Below, one piece after another: positions 11,601 through 26,600 of a stretch of 64,000 bases of DNA. The number at the start of each line of letters is the position of its first letter. Within the stretch, counting starts at the first letter, position 1. This stretch comes from Macrotis lagotis (lineage: Eukaryota; Chordata; Mammalia; Peramelemorphia; Peramelidae). The stretch covers positions 880,803,043-880,867,042 of the forward strand of contig NC_133658.1 in NCBI RefSeq assembly GCF_037893015.1, read 5' to 3'. Below the pieces are notes generated by a model. That model had not been told where the DNA came from and searched no databases. It worked only from the letters and a program-made list of their open reading frames with translations. The position numbers were made by a program, and so were the translations under genes.

Positions 11601-14600
11601 CAGGAGGGGAAAGAGCCTTCTGCCACAGCACAGCAGCAGTTCTGTGCTCTTCAGAATCTTTTCAAGCTCCCCACAGTCAGCCTGCAGAGAGGGGCAGTCT
11701 TCTTGCAAGGCCTAGCATAATGCCTGGCACTTGTAGAGCAGAAGATCAACAAATGCTCGTTGACTGAAAAATCTACTTGTGGAGCTAAGTGGAGCTCTGA
11801 GCAGCTGGACGATCTGGTGGATAGAGTTGGACTTGGGAGTCAGGAAGACATGAGCTGGAATCCTGCCTCAGAATCTTACTGTACAATCCTGGTACAATCC
11901 TGGGGATTATCTGCCTTACTTTCCTCATCCAAAAGATAAAGATATTAATAATATCATCCAACTCAAGGGACTGTTTTGAGAATCAAATGAAATAATATAT
12001 AGAAAGTGTTTAACTGACCTTAAAGCACTATGGTAATGCCACCTATCATTATTGTTTTCATTATTTCTACTATTATTGTCATTATTATCAGTAAAGCAGT
12101 TCCCAGAACCAAAGTAATCTTTCTTCACAATGAATGGGATTCAGGAAGATATAAATCAAAACTACTATTGGAACTGGAACACCTATGGCATTTGAGAATA
12201 GAGAAGAGGTTCTCAGGAACATGGCTAGGTTTTAAAACACAGATCCCTAGATAAATAATAGTTTACTCAGTCCCACATTTCCAGAAAGAAGAAGGATATG
12301 ATGGGACTAACCCTTGACCATCTCTGCTCCCTCCCCATTTTTAACTCATGTTCTACCTCAGGACTTAATTTGAGGTCCTCCAGACCTCCTCATTATAAAA
12401 GCATCTCAAGGCAGGAGGTCCAGGACATTTGCTTCTCCTGCAGTAAGAACAACTCTGATTGGTCATGTAAAGAGAAAAAAAACCTAGCCAACAATAAGAA
12501 ATGCTGGTTGAAGATGTATTTTAGTTTGTCTTTTGTGTAAACATCCTTATCCTCTTGAACAACTGAAGACTAGCAACATAAGATGTGGCCATTGCCATGC
12601 CATTCCCTATTCTCTCACCTCCTCATCTGCAGACAGCAAGGCTCCTTTTAATTTATTGAAATACTTGTCGGTGTATGAGACAGCATCACGGGCCCTATGC
12701 AATACGAAGTCCCAAGTGCATCGTTTTCTCTGTTCTCTGATCTCAGACAAATTAGCATTCAAAGCAAAGTACCACCATTCCTGGCAACTGAAATATTTCA
12801 CAATAATAAATTACATTATAACAAAGAAAATACAATTGCTTTAATGGATTATTGCAATATCCCCCCCCCAATTCCAGGTCAGTACTGGGGATTACAAGAT
12901 CATATTCCCTTGCTACCCTGAGTTTGTGCTCTCAAAACATTCAATTTTTTTTCTTTCAAGGCAATGGTGACTTGCCCAAGGCAGGTCAAACTGCTAGGTA
13001 ATTATTAAGTGTCTGAGGCCATATTTGAACTCAGGTCCTCCTTGTGCCACCTTGCTGCCCCCTCAAAACATTCGATTTAATTCTAATGTGAGACAAGTAT
13101 ATCTAACCAGAAAGGTCAATCAGTAGTAATCTTATACTGGATTTCCCAAACCAAAAATCAATGATTTCTTATTTCCCTGTTATTGTTTCTCTCCAGTGAC
13201 ATAATAAAAGGATAATTATGTGGTAAAACTTATTTTGAGGAGATTTTCAAGAAATTTATAACTAAAGATCTTACATGGAAAAGTTCTAAGGAGGTAAAAG
13301 AAAATACATAAAACCCAGAAAATGTAGGACTAAAATTTATTACTAGGAAATTCTTTGCTATGGAAGTTAGAAAGTGGGATATGTTCCAAATTATCAACCA
13401 AGATCATCTAGGTAAAAGTCTGTAAGGAAGATGCTAACAAAGAACAAATGACTGGAAGAAACTGAAGCAAGAGCTAACTGAATCTCAGCAATTCTCATGA
13501 AACTCGAAGAAGGAATTCCCAAAACTACATCAATGGACAAGAAAAAAAATTAATGCCTCTCTAAGAACACAATGTGCCTACTAGGCTCTTCTGTCCATGA
13601 GCTACATATTTAAATAAAAGCCAATGGCCTATTTCTGTACATACTTGCGGTCCAGAGAAATTCAATAGGTCAACTTTATAAACTCTGTCTTCCAGACAAT
13701 TAAAAATGTAAACATTCTTACTTCTCAGATATTGCTACTTTAGGCTTCCATTTTCGAAATTTCAACTGCCTCTCCTTTCGCTCCAGCTCCTTAAGGAACT
13801 CCATAATTTGCCGATACTGCAGCTTTTCATAAGAAGTAGAGGAAAACCGAGTTAAAAACAATTCCTTTTTTCTCATTAATCAAGACACCCAAAGGAGCAA
13901 TATACAATAGATAATTAATTCCAAGTCTAGCATTATATCATCATCAGAGCCAAATCAAGGTGTGTGTGTGTGTTCCACAACACAGCCACTCCACATATAA
14001 AAAAACACATGCTCACAAGTCGACATTCTACCCTAAAAATAAGGGCTATCCACCCTGGCTCCCTACCTGAGACAATTTTAGGGGGATGGTCTCCAGTTGG
14101 ATGTCACATTCAATACGAGGTGTATGCCGGGACCTCAAAGGTTCCTTGGAACAATTTCTCTTCAAAAGGGCAGATGCACACACAGGCTCTAGAATGTAGT
14201 GATGATCACGGCTTTCCATGCTTTTGTCCATTGCCTCCTGACAGTCAAAAGCAAATTGATTCCATTTAAATAATTGCTTTTTAGGGCATCTTTGTTGGAT
14301 TTTACTATTGTCGGGTCTGTTGTAGTTGGGTTTTTTTTTTTTAAATAATCTTGATCTATAAGCATTTAAACTAAACTAAATTGGAGGCTAAATGTGTTCC
14401 AACAGCCTTTTCTATTTTCTAGTTCAGGGTTATATTTGGGGAGGTGTGATTTTCCCTGGAGTATACTTGAAAATAAGTAATATTAAGCTAACTTATAATG
14501 AAGTTCCACTGAACTCTATGACAATATTTAAATCCTTTAATCAGATAGCCCCCAAACCCCCCAAAACTGCAAAACATCATGAGAGCAAAAATATTTCTGA

Positions 14601-17600
14601 GACCACTTAAGTGTGTCTAATTTTTTCAACTACTTTTTTTAAAAAAACTATATCAGGCTACAATTGCTTTACAATGACATTCTTAGGTTATACCTAAAAT
14701 ATACTTTCTATCTAAAAAAACCTCTTACAATTACTTTTTCTTATTGTTTAAAACATAAGTTTCTTAACCTTTTTTGTATCCTGGATCCCTTTGGCATTCT
14801 GGGGAAGTCCCTATGTATTCCTTGTAAGAAGAATGTTTTTAAATTCATAAAATAAAATAAAGGATTACAAAGGCAGTCAAATATATTGAAATAGTTATGA
14901 AAATCATTTAAATTGATGGACCCCAGTTTAAGAAACCTTGAATTAAATTCATGCTGGTTGAGATGGTCCCTCAGGACTGACTCTTTCACATGGGCAAACA
15001 CTTCCTCCCCCCATTCCAGCACCATGCTGAGAAGCCAAGTCCCTCTAACAGACACCTACCTACCTGTAACTCTGCTTGAGGTAAATCCCCCAATAAAGTG
15101 CAGTCCACATCCCAGTAGATACTGAACTCAGCCACATCTAACTCTTTTTTCCTCATTAATTTCTGTACCTAAAGTAAAAGAAGCAGAGAAGATGGTAGAA
15201 TTCAATGAATGCTTTCTTATTTTGTCAAACCATGATCAAAAAAGACCAACAAACAACAGTAGTCACACACATAGCAGTGTACAATACATACACACACCCA
15301 GAATGGAACAGGTCTTATATTAATAATGGTAATGATCATTCATATTTACATATCAATTAAGGTTAGCAAAATACTTTTCTTGCATTAGTTTAAATGAGTC
15401 TCACAATCCTTTGAAATGTGGACCAAAGATATTGTTTTCCTCATTTTACAAATGGTGAAACTATAGTTGAGACCTGCCAAGAATCATTCAATTAATAAGA
15501 ACTCAAGGTGAGAGTTGAACTCAGTCTGCCTGATTTCAAGCCCAAAACTCTTTCTATACTGCTCTGCTGTGTTTCATATTAAGACACAAAGAAGACCAAG
15601 AAATAATAACCAATTCCTAGGTTCATTGCTTGTTACCTTTGTGGTCTTAGTATTTTATACTTACAGGCTCATTCAGAGCATTTTGCATAGATACATTTTT
15701 TATGCAAATGCCAAAGGCAAAAGGGTGGGAAGGATTGGTCTTGTCATCCTCAAATCGCAAATGGACATCTTGAATTTTTAACTGAAACAGAAAGAGAAAA
15801 AAGGATAACAGCAGTTAGAAAGTCATTGTAAACAAAGGTCAACTAATCTTCAGAATACTTAAAAAAAAAACCCAGCATAACTTTCATAGTTATCAAACAT
15901 ATCCATCCCAGGGTTTTATGGCATTTGTAATTAAACCATGAAATGTGGTATAAAAGACACTTCCTTTGGATTAGTGTCAGAAAAAAGAACATTCTCTTTA
16001 GATTATTTTTAAATTTCACATTTTTAAAAACTCTTTGGTCAGTTATGTCATGATTCAGTAATGTCTGGCACTCTGTCAACTGGTCTTCCCTCCCTGGTTC
16101 TGTCTGTTGTCATAGATCACCCGGGAGAAGCAACATCAATAGGACCAGTCAAGTTTTTCTTATCTCTTCCTCTTTGTTATACATTTTTCTTAAAATGTAG
16201 TAGTGTTTTTCGAGGTTTGGTAATACATCTTCTTTCCTTATGGTAAGGACACAGGAGCTAGAAGCCAAAATGCATCCAGTCCCAACATACCAAAATAAAA
16301 AAACCAATAGTATCTAAAATTAAAACTTCCTGAAATTCAATTTAACACCTTGACTTCAAATATTTCATTCCTCTCAAGACAGTTACAAATGGAATACTTT
16401 CTACCTATTCCTGTACATATCATAAAAAAAAGCTAGATACCATTTCTAAGAATGGTTAATTCTCCTAATAATCATGCAAATTAGCACAGCACCATATCTA
16501 AAAAAAAAATCAGGTTTGGGGCAGGTAAGTGGCACAGTAGATAAAGCGCCAGCCCTGGAGTCAGGAGGACCTGGATTCAAGTCCGAACTCAGACACTTAA
16601 TAATTACCTAGCTGTGTGGCCTTGGGCAAGTCACTTAACCCCACTATCTTGCAAAAGCTAAAAAAATAAAAAAATCAGGTTGGAGGTAAATCATAAAGTC
16701 AGTAAAAAACAGAAAATATAATCAAAAACACTGAAACTATCATTTTTTCAGATTATCATTGTTCCTTATCATTAGTTGCATCATTATAATGGAATTGATT
16801 AGGAGGAAAATATGGTAAATAACTTAGTGGGCTTTTTATAATCCAAAATATATTTAGAATGACAGCATATCATATAGTTTTAACTACACCCTATATGAAA
16901 ATATATACATTGGTACATAGGATTTAAAGGAATAAGTAGCCTTAAGAGAGTGTTTTAGTCCCATCACTTCATTTCACAGAAAAGGAAACAAAAGGACCAG
17001 TCAAGTTAAAAAAATCAACCCTGAAATAATGAAAATAGAAAATAACAGAAAACAAAAAAAATTGCACACACTGATTACAATACAGGAAAAAAAAAATATA
17101 TATATATATATATAGTCAAAAAGAAAGAGAATTTGGAATATTCAAGTTTAATTTTAATATTCAATAGGTCTTTCTTATCTTACAGATGCTTTCATTAGGT
17201 TTATCAAAAAACAACTATAATATAAGTGACATAGTCTCCAAGAATTAAATTTAGAAGGAAACTGAGATCATCAGTAGAATGGAAGCTCCTTAAGGGGAAA
17301 ACAGTTTTCATTTTTGACTTTATATCACATTTACAAGGGCAGTCAGGTGGTGCAGTGGATGCAGTTCTGATACTTACTAGTCATGTAACCCTGGTAAAGT
17401 CATTCAACCATGATTGCCTCAGTTTTCTCAATTATAAAATGAGTGGGGGCAGCTAGGTATCACAGTGGTTAGAGCACTACCCCTGGAGTCAGGAGGACCA
17501 GAATTCAAATCCAGCCTCAAACAAATAAAAATTGCTTAGCTGTGTAACCTTGGACAAGTCACTTAACCCCACTGCCTTAAATAAATTTTAAAACTATAAA

Positions 17601-20600
17601 ATGAACAAGATAAGGAAATGGCAAACCACACCAGTATCAATGCCAAAAAAAACAAAAACAAAAACAAAATGGGGTTACAAACAACCAAACAGCTCTGAAA
17701 AAAATGAAGGAACAATTCCATTTGCCTATAACTGACATTTAAGACTTTAGTCCATCTCACTTACTGTATCACTCACCACCCCAACTCTTTACCATCCTCT
17801 ATTTCAGTGCATCTGACTAATATCCAAGCAGCAGGTAAAATGGGAGAGTGGAGAGGAAGTAAACACTGCTCTGGAGGGAAGGGAGAGTCTTCATCAGGCT
17901 CCAGAGAAGAGAAGCTGATTTTCAAGTTTTATGTTATGCACTGTCTAAAAATATGGATGAGCCTGAGCAACATTCTATGTCAGCTGAATCCATATAAAAC
18001 TCAAGTTACGAATCTGAGAAACTCCTTTCCCTTTCCAAGAGTAGCAGATAGGTGGCAGCACTCACTTCGATATTCTCCACAATCCTGGTAACCACAGAAG
18101 CTGTGACAGAGTACCAGTAGGATTCTCCTTTCTGCTGACGCTCATTCTGAAAGGGAAAGAGATGGCATTGGTGGCTTCACACACTTGTACTCATTTAATA
18201 AAGGTTGTCAGGGTCCTGCCTTACCTTCCACTTTTCTTCCAGGGCTTGAAGTAATGCTCTCTTACGCTCCCTCTCCAACAGTTTCTCCTTTTCATCACTG
18301 AAATCCTGTGGTTTCTCAGGGGCACCAATTAAATGAAGTTTTGAAATGGAGATCACCCAAGGGTCCACGTGAGGACGGTAGAAGGGAATCTGAAGGGTTA
18401 TCTTCCCAATAACACCTAGAAGAGTTAGAAAAGACCTATTTAGGGGTGATGATCAACTATGACAGACTTTATTTCAGCACTACAATAATTCTATAAGACT
18501 TGTGAAGGAAAATACCATCCATATCTAAAGAAGGAACTATGGAGTTTAAATGTAGACCAAAGCTTACTATCTTAAATTTTTTAAAGTTGTCTTATGTATT
18601 TTTTTTCCTCTCTAATGTTTAGTTGATTCTTTTTTCACGATATAATTAATATGCATTTATATTTAATATAGTTATACATCTATAACCTATATTAAATTGC
18701 TTTTTGTAAGGGGAAGGGAAAGGGAAGGAAGGAAGGGAGGAAGAAAAATGTGAAACACAAAATCCTGCAAAAAATGATTGTTGAAAACTACTTTTGCCTG
18801 TAGTTGGAAAAAATAAATATTTTTTAAAAGGGGGAAAAAATCTATTTAAAACCTGTAAAAAATCCCAATAAGATAAAAACAGAAATGTATGATGAATAGG
18901 AATAGCAAGAAGAAATCAAAAAATTGAAAACTGAAAGATAAAAAAAAATAAGGTGAGTTTTATTACATCAAATGTAACATCTTCCACCTGGAAAAAAAAA
19001 ATCTCTTTCTGTGTGTCAATTCCCTACTAGACAAGCATTAAGGTCCAAGAATAAAATTCATGAAGAGCCAGAAGGGACTTTAGAAATGATCTAGGGCAGT
19101 CCCTGGAACAGGAGGCTGGGGTTCTGACCACATTCAGATCCTGATCCCAGTCTAGGCCCCCCCATAGAATAGCAGGGTCCCCCCCACCTCAGCCCCGTGG
19201 CAGAGGGGGGCACATATGGTCATTCACAGACCAGGAGGGAGGACAGAGCCTCACACACTGAGATCCTTGTGGGAGTGTCCCAAAAGCTCAGGAAGCACCC
19301 CCAAAACAGGCTTAGGCTGGGAAAATGAGCAAGCAGAGAAACAAGAGGAACACCATTGAGAAGTATTTTGCCTGTGAGCCCAAGAAGGATCAAAACACTC
19401 CATCTGAAGATGAGGAAGCACAAGCTCCTGCATCTAAAGACTCCAAGAAAAACAGAAATTGGGATCAGGCTATGACAGAGCTCAAAAAAGACTTTGAAAA
19501 TCAGATGAGGGAGATAGAAGAAAAACTGGGAAAAGAAATGAGAGATGCAGGAAAAACATGAAAATAAAGTCAGCAGCCTAGTCAAGGAAATCCAAAAAAA
19601 TGCTGAAGAAAATAGCATGCTAAAAAACAGCTTAGGTCAAATGGATAAAACAGTTCAAAAAACTTATTGAGGAGAAGAATGCTTTAAAAAGCAGAATTGG
19701 CCAGATGGAAAAAAGAGATAAGAAAGCTCTCTGAGGAAAACAAATCCTTCAGACAAAGAATAGAACTCAGGGAGACTGATGAATTTACAAGAAATCAGGA
19801 CTCAATACTTCAAAACCAAAAGAATGAAAAATTAGAAGAAAATGTGAAACATCTCACTGAAAAAACAACTGATATGGAAAACAGATTTAGGAAAGATAAT
19901 CTAAAAATTATTGGAATACCTGAAAGTCATGATCAGGAAAAGAGCCTTGACATCATTTTTCAAAGAATTACTACAGGAAAATTGCCCTGATATCCTAGAA
20001 GCAGAGGGCAAAATAGAAATGGAGAGAATCCACCGATCTCCCCGAGAAAGAGATCCCCAAAAAACTAACCCCTAGGAATATTATAGCCAAGTTCTAGAAC
20101 TCCCAAGTCAAAGAGAAAATATTACAAGCAGCCAGAAGGACACAATTCAAATACTGTGGAGCTGCAATCAGGATCTCACAGGACTTAGCAGCAACTACAT
20201 TAAAAGCTCATAGGGCTTGGAATATAATATACTGGAAGGCAAAAGAGCTTAGAATGCAACCGAGAATCAACTACCCAGCAAAACTGAATGTCCTCTTCCA
20301 GGGTAAAAGATGGACTTTCAATGAACCAGGGGAATTTCAAATGTTCCTGTTGGAATGGCCAGAGCTGAACAGAAGGTTTGATCTTCAAATACAGGACTCA
20401 GGTGAAGCATAGAGAGTGGAGAAGGGGAAAATATGAGGGACTTAACGATGATGAACTGCATGTATTCCTGTATAGAAAAATGACACTGATAATACTCATA
20501 TGAACTTTCTCAATTAACAAAGCAGGTAGAAGGAGCTTTTATAGATGAAGCACAGGAGAAAACTGAATTTGAAGATATATTGTGGTGTAAAAATGGAGTC

Positions 20601-23600
20601 AATAGATAAAAAGGAAATGTAATGGGAGAAAAAAAAGGAGAGTAGGAACAGGCTAAGCTATTTCATATAATAAGATTTTTCTTTATTACAATGAGCTATT
20701 GCAATGATGTGGAAGGGGGGAAGGCAAGGGGGAATGAGGGAATCTTCACTCTCATCAGAAGTGGCTAGGAGAGGAAACAGCATATATACTCAATGGGGTA
20801 TAGACATGTGGAGTAAGAAGGAGAGAAGGGGGACAAGGGGGAAGGGGTGGGGATGTGAAGGAAGGAGGAGAGGATGGACCATGGCAGGAGAGTGGTCAGA
20901 TATAACACATTTTCTTTTTTACTTCTTGCAAGCGGCTGGGATTGGATGGCCTGTCCGGGACCATACAGCCAGGTAGATGCTGGCCCTAAGGGGTGGTATG
21001 GGGGCTTGGGGCCTCTTCGCCCCAGGGCCAGGGATCTGTCTGCTGCGCCACTCAGCTACCCTACAGCAGAGTCAGAGTGAAAGGAGAGAGAAAATATAGT
21101 ACATGGTAGTGGAGAAATACCAAAGGAGGGAGTTGCGATCAGCAATGGCAACGTTGGAAAAATATGGAAGCAACTTTTGTGATGGACTTATCATAAAGAA
21201 TGTGATCCACCCGCGACAGAGTTGGTGGTGTTAGAACACAGACTGAAGCACATTTTTTATTATTATTATTATTATTATTATTTTGGGTGGGGGGAGGTGG
21301 CCTGCCTGGGGCCGCATAGCAGGGTGACCATTGAGTGTCTGAGGCCGGATTTAGACCCGGGTGCTCCGGGCTCAAGGGCCAGTGCTCTGTGCACCACCCA
21401 ACCGCCCCTACTATTATTACTATTTTATTTTATTTTGGGTCTTTTTTTTTTCTGTTTTTGGTTTTTGCAGGGCAGTGGGGTTGGGGTGGCTTGTATGTCA
21501 CACAGCTGGGTGATTGTTGGGTGTACAGGGCCAGATACAGACTCGGGTGCCCTTAGCTCCAGGGATGGTGCTCCATCCACTGCGCCACCTGGCTATACCT
21601 ACAATTATTCCTATTATTTTTTTAATTTTAATTTTTTTCTTTCCCCTTTATTTTATCGCTCAAGCAAGTCTATTTTTTTTGGGAGAGGGGGTATTTTGTT
21701 TACTCTTAAACAAGAATATTTTATTAATGTATAAAAAAACATTATTTGTACAAAATGAGAATAAATAAATATTAAATTTTTAAAAATCATCTAAGGCAGT
21801 TAGGTGGAGCAATGAATAGAGCACCAGCTCTGGAGTCAGGAGGATATGAGTTCAAATCCAACCCCAGACACTTAATAATTACCTTGGGCAAGTCACTTAA
21901 CCCCATTGCCTTGAAAAATTAAAAAAAAAATAAAAAAAGATGATCTAGACCAGTGGTGTCAAAATGAAAGAGGCTCCTAAACCATATATAAGGATTCTTG
22001 CCAGGCATAAACTGACTTAGAAAAACCACATATTATTATTATCTAGGTTGTGTTGTGTTATTTATTTTGTTAAATATTTCTCAATTACATTTAATTTTGT
22101 TGGATGTCTTAAATGACAAACTTTAGCTCCCCTTGGTCCAGAGGGGTCACTCTAGAAGCCCAGGGTCAGCACCCCTCCCTATCACCCTGCCCCTGCTTCT
22201 TCACTTGCAATCTTGTGTGTTATGTGTGTGTGTGTGTGTGTGTGTATAATTTATATAATTTTTTTATCTTATCCAGAACCTATGCCTGCCTATCCCAATT
22301 CCAGAATTATAGGGGACAGCTATTAGCATATTTTTAATTCTCTCAATGCCACAAATATGATAAGAGTAAAATTTAACATTTTGTTAACTGAATCCCTTCT
22401 TCAATTGGAGATTGTAAACTTCATATGACCTAAAATGATTGACTGATTAATGCATCTTCAAGAGTTACTGATATAGAGTGAAATTTTCCTTAAGTTTGGC
22501 CCAGTTTTAGGTGACCTAACACTACAGTAAAAAAATAAATTAAAAAGTTCATTCAATAGTTTTGTAACTCCTATGCTTCTTCCCTAACATTTGACAACCA
22601 AAAAAAACAACTTATTGTTTCTGTTGTACATATTTTGAATAAAATTTGTTATGTCCACAGCTCTCCTTTTAAAATCAATTTGCTGTTGAATCAAGTACTG
22701 TATACTGCCACTTAGCATGAGGCCTAGTCCACAGAAGACACTCAATAAATGCTTGCTGATAGCCCTATGTGGCCGGGTATAGAATCCAAAAGAAAAAGTG
22801 AGAACGGGAGTTGGCAGTGGAGATGATGGGGAGGGAAGCTGACCCCAGGCTTCAGCAAGTCTCCTCTGGTCAAGGGGAACTAAGGGAAGAATTCAAAGAC
22901 TTAGAAGCAGAAAAACACTGTACACCCTAACAGCTACATGAGGGTGATGATCAACCCTGATGGACTTGTTCATCCCTTCAGTGCAACAACCAGGGACAAT
23001 TTTGAGCTATCTGCAATGGAGAATACCATCTGTATCCAGAGAAAGAATTATGGACTTTGAACAAAGACCAAAGACTATTACCATCAAATTAGAAAAAAAA
23101 GCATTATATTATAATGTAATTTTACTATCTCATACTTTATATTTCTTCCTTAAGGATATGATTTCTCTGTCATCACATTCAAATCAATGTATAACATGGA
23201 ACCAATGTAAACACTAACAGAATGCCTTCTGTGGGGGGGAAGGAAGAATGGGGGGAAAACTGTAAAACTCAAAATAAATAAAATTTTTTAAAAAAAAAAG
23301 AATTCAAATCCTTAAAGTCATAAAAAGACTCTGGTGAAGACCAAGTTAATCCTTCCCTCTAGCCAAACCTACCTGCTTTTACTTCAAATGGTAATTCCAG
23401 TTCTTTTAAGGCATCTTTCTTCAGTGGTAAGTTTTCCAATTCAACTGCACCTACAAAAAAAATTAAAAGACCATAACATAATGATTTCATTCCAAACAAA
23501 GTGAAGAACTAGAAAATAGCAACAGTGAAAAGTAATATGTAATCAATAAAACAAGACATAACTCTTAATTCAGATCACCTTCTCAAGAGTTGCTGGTCTC

Positions 23601-26600
23601 CCTTCTAGAATGTCACCTATATTTGCAAAGAAGCTCCAGTTTTTAAAGCACACATACAATCCTTTCAAGATGTCAGGCGCCACTATATAGTCCGGACTGA
23701 ATCAGAGGATGAACTAACCAACTTTCTCCCTCCTCCCACTACAGCAATTCTCCAGACCCAACTAATCTCTTAGAACAAATCATTAAGTAATATCCAAACC
23801 CAACAGGTCATTAAATCTTTTAGTAACAATAAGATATGGAATAAAGTGTCTGGCACACAAAAGTCACTAAATTAATGCTTGTTGACTAAGAAAGTTATGT
23901 TTTCTTTTGATGGGTATTACATATTTTAGTGCTTGTGTATTTATTTTATGTGCTATTGATCTGCAATAAAACTAGCTCTGTATCTAAATAAAGGAGAGAT
24001 AAGGTATAATGGGGAAGTGCTGAGTTTGGAGTAGTTGGAGGGTCTGGTTCTAATATTCCCTACTTGTGTCATCTTGAGAAATCTTTTGAAGTTCAGTGTA
24101 CTGCTCTATAAAAATGGTGGAGAAGATAATCTTGAAGGGCCTTTTCAACTCTAATTCTATGACGTGATGGAAAATAATATTTTGGCTATTCCTGATTAAG
24201 TTCAATCACCTCATTTTTCAGGCTGTTGCATGGAATTAACTGCACCGTAGCTAAAGATAGAGTTAAAGATACAAAGGGTTCAATCAACCTTCATCTCTTA
24301 AATCAGTTTAAAATGGGAAAAAGTACATGACTTCTTTCCTCCTTAGATCTCTTATCATTTCTTTTTTTTTTTAAGGTTTTTGCAAGGCAAACAGGGTTAA
24401 GTGGCTTGCCCAAGGCCACATGGCTAGGTAATTATTAAGTGTCTGAGGCTGGATTTGAACCCAGGTACTTCTGACTCCAGGGCTGGTGCTCTATGCACTG
24501 CGCCACCTAGCTGCCCCCTTATCATTTCTACCTACTGACAAACTAACCATGTTGTCACAAAATGAGGTAGAAACCTGGGTTGCTTGGTAGCTCTGAGAAA
24601 GGAGAGGACATTAAAAAAGCTAAATGATCAAAAAACCTGCAAAGGGAAACTATCTCAATCCTCCTGAATCTTAGGATCTTCCTTCTGAGATTCTCTCCAA
24701 TTTATCTTGTCTATAGCTTGACTGTACACAGTCGATTGCATGCTGTTTCCCCCCATTACCCTACAGACTCTTGGACAGCAGCGCCTAGTTGGGGGTTTGG
24801 ATGGTTGACTGATTGGTTGGTTGGGTTTCCTCCTTTCTTTTAGCCTCAGTGCTGAGCAGAGTGCCTGAGATCTGAGAGAGCAAGGACTGGCTTTTACCTA
24901 TCATAATAGTCTCAGCATTTAATAAAGTGACTGACACACAGTAGGTCTCAAAGGAATGTTGACTGGGATAATTCTTCACCTTGAGAGAAAATAGCCTTAA
25001 AACTTTAATAACATGCTTTTTTAATTTTTAAAATTCCCTATACCAAAGAAATCACGGGTCTAATGCCTATTCCCTATCTTCATTTGCTTCAAGTACATTG
25101 CCAAACACAATCACAAAGTCCCATGTGTAACATTTTCCTGAAATCTAAAAATTCCCCATCTATGAATAGCACAAAAATCTGTGTAAGAGAACTGAAGTGA
25201 ATTTAGAAACCAGTTCTCTACAATTATCAGCTATCTCCTCAAAGTCTCTGTTCTGTTCTGAAAATCAGATATAAATTCTCACTGACTTATGAAAACAAAC
25301 AAACAAACCAAAAAAACCCAGCACTTGAATTTTTGTACATGGCCAAACAGAGGATAACTTTTAATAATACGTATCTGGAGATTTGAATGTGGACTAAGAA
25401 AAGGAATATGAGATCAAAGAAAAAGGAAATTGTGACAGAGTGAGAGGCAATGCAGGAGTAAAGTAAAAAATTTTTAATTAAATTCACAGAGGGGAGGGTA
25501 AGTAAAACTCCTTTACTAAACCACTAGTCAAATAAATTGGAACATCAGAATAACCTACTAAACTATCCTGGATAACCTATTAACTATAAAAAGAAAACCA
25601 ATCATAAATGTACTACAATGAAAGCAGTAAATTTAGTTATATACAAGCTTATCTGAATTATATTCCATACAGGTCTATCATCTGTACTTCCTACCCATTC
25701 CAAACTATTCTATTTTTTATCACATTTGCTAAATGTAAATATCTGCAAATTTCCAACTCCCTACTGATAATTTTAACTCAGTTGAAAGAATTAGAATGCC
25801 TTGCAACTGAAGCAAGTAAAACATTTTTAAAGCATGCCTATGAATGAAATTTAATATTTATAAAATAACTACTACAAAGTGCACAAAAAATTACAGAATC
25901 AAAAAAAATCTCAAAGTTGAAAGAAACCCAAGAGGCAAGGTTTCAAAGATTCAAGGCAAGGATTCAATCAATCAATCATGTATCAAACACAGTGCTAGGA
26001 ATTGGGATTACAAAGACAAAAGGAAAACAGTCCCTGCCCTCAAGGAGCTTACATTCCAAAGGAGCAGATAACAGTTAATAATTATAAATATACAAAACAT
26101 ATGCAAAGTAGATAAAAGGAAAGTTTGCAGAGGAAGACACTAGTAACTAGGGGGAACCAGGAAAGGGTCTACTAGTGGTGTTGGAGCTATCTTCAAGAAA
26201 AACAGGAATTCCAAGAATGAAACTGTGGAGGAAAAGCATTCCATGTAGAAAGAAGAGTGAGTAGGTGCAAAAGCATGGTTTGTTGTTTGGCCTTCATTCT
26301 CTCTCTCTTTTTTTTTAGGTTTTTGCAAGGCAAACGGGGTTAAGTGGCTTGCCCAAGGCCACACAGCTAGGTAATTATTAAGTGTCTGAGACCAGATTTG
26401 AACCCAGGTACTCCTGACTCCAGGGCCGGTGCTTTATCCACTACGCCACCTAGCCGCCTGTCCTTCATTCTCAAAGAAGAACATGACATCAGGGAACTGA
26501 TGCCATGACAAGCAGGTGAATTGGATTTGAGGGAGGGGGGTTGAGTCACCAGCCGCACTTTCTCCTTTAGAGCCTTCTGGGTCCAGTGGTCAGATATAAA

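Larger units (their letters stand above)
19095..21775 (+). mobile_element. HAL1-type retroposon, nearly full length
   Basis: GC-rich 5' region (19095-19320), then an ATG at 19325 opening a broken ORF1. The translation has a coiled-coil-like charged part (19325-19561), then a second part (19697-19990) ending in the L1 ORF1p RNA-binding phrase [13 protein letters not shown], and a C-terminal part to about 20410 in other frames. A G-rich 3' UTR and a poly-A-type end (21755-21775) follow. No ORF2 is present, which is the HAL1 layout. Frameshifts and stops make it inactive. Three reverse SINEs sit in the 3' UTR. Confidence 0.8.

Noticed and set aside
14046..14231. 61-codon open frame on the minus strand as its own gene
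   Set aside because: It is VPS13D exon 8 with a few intron codons.
19325..19990. Two open frames that look like a coiled-coil protein gene
   Set aside because: They are pieces of an L1-type ORF1 in a HAL1 element with frameshifts; a second degraded copy lies at 206-1400.
21222..21768. 170-codon open frame with Tyr-rich start
   Set aside because: Runs through an (ATT)n tract and two SINEs in the HAL1 3' UTR.
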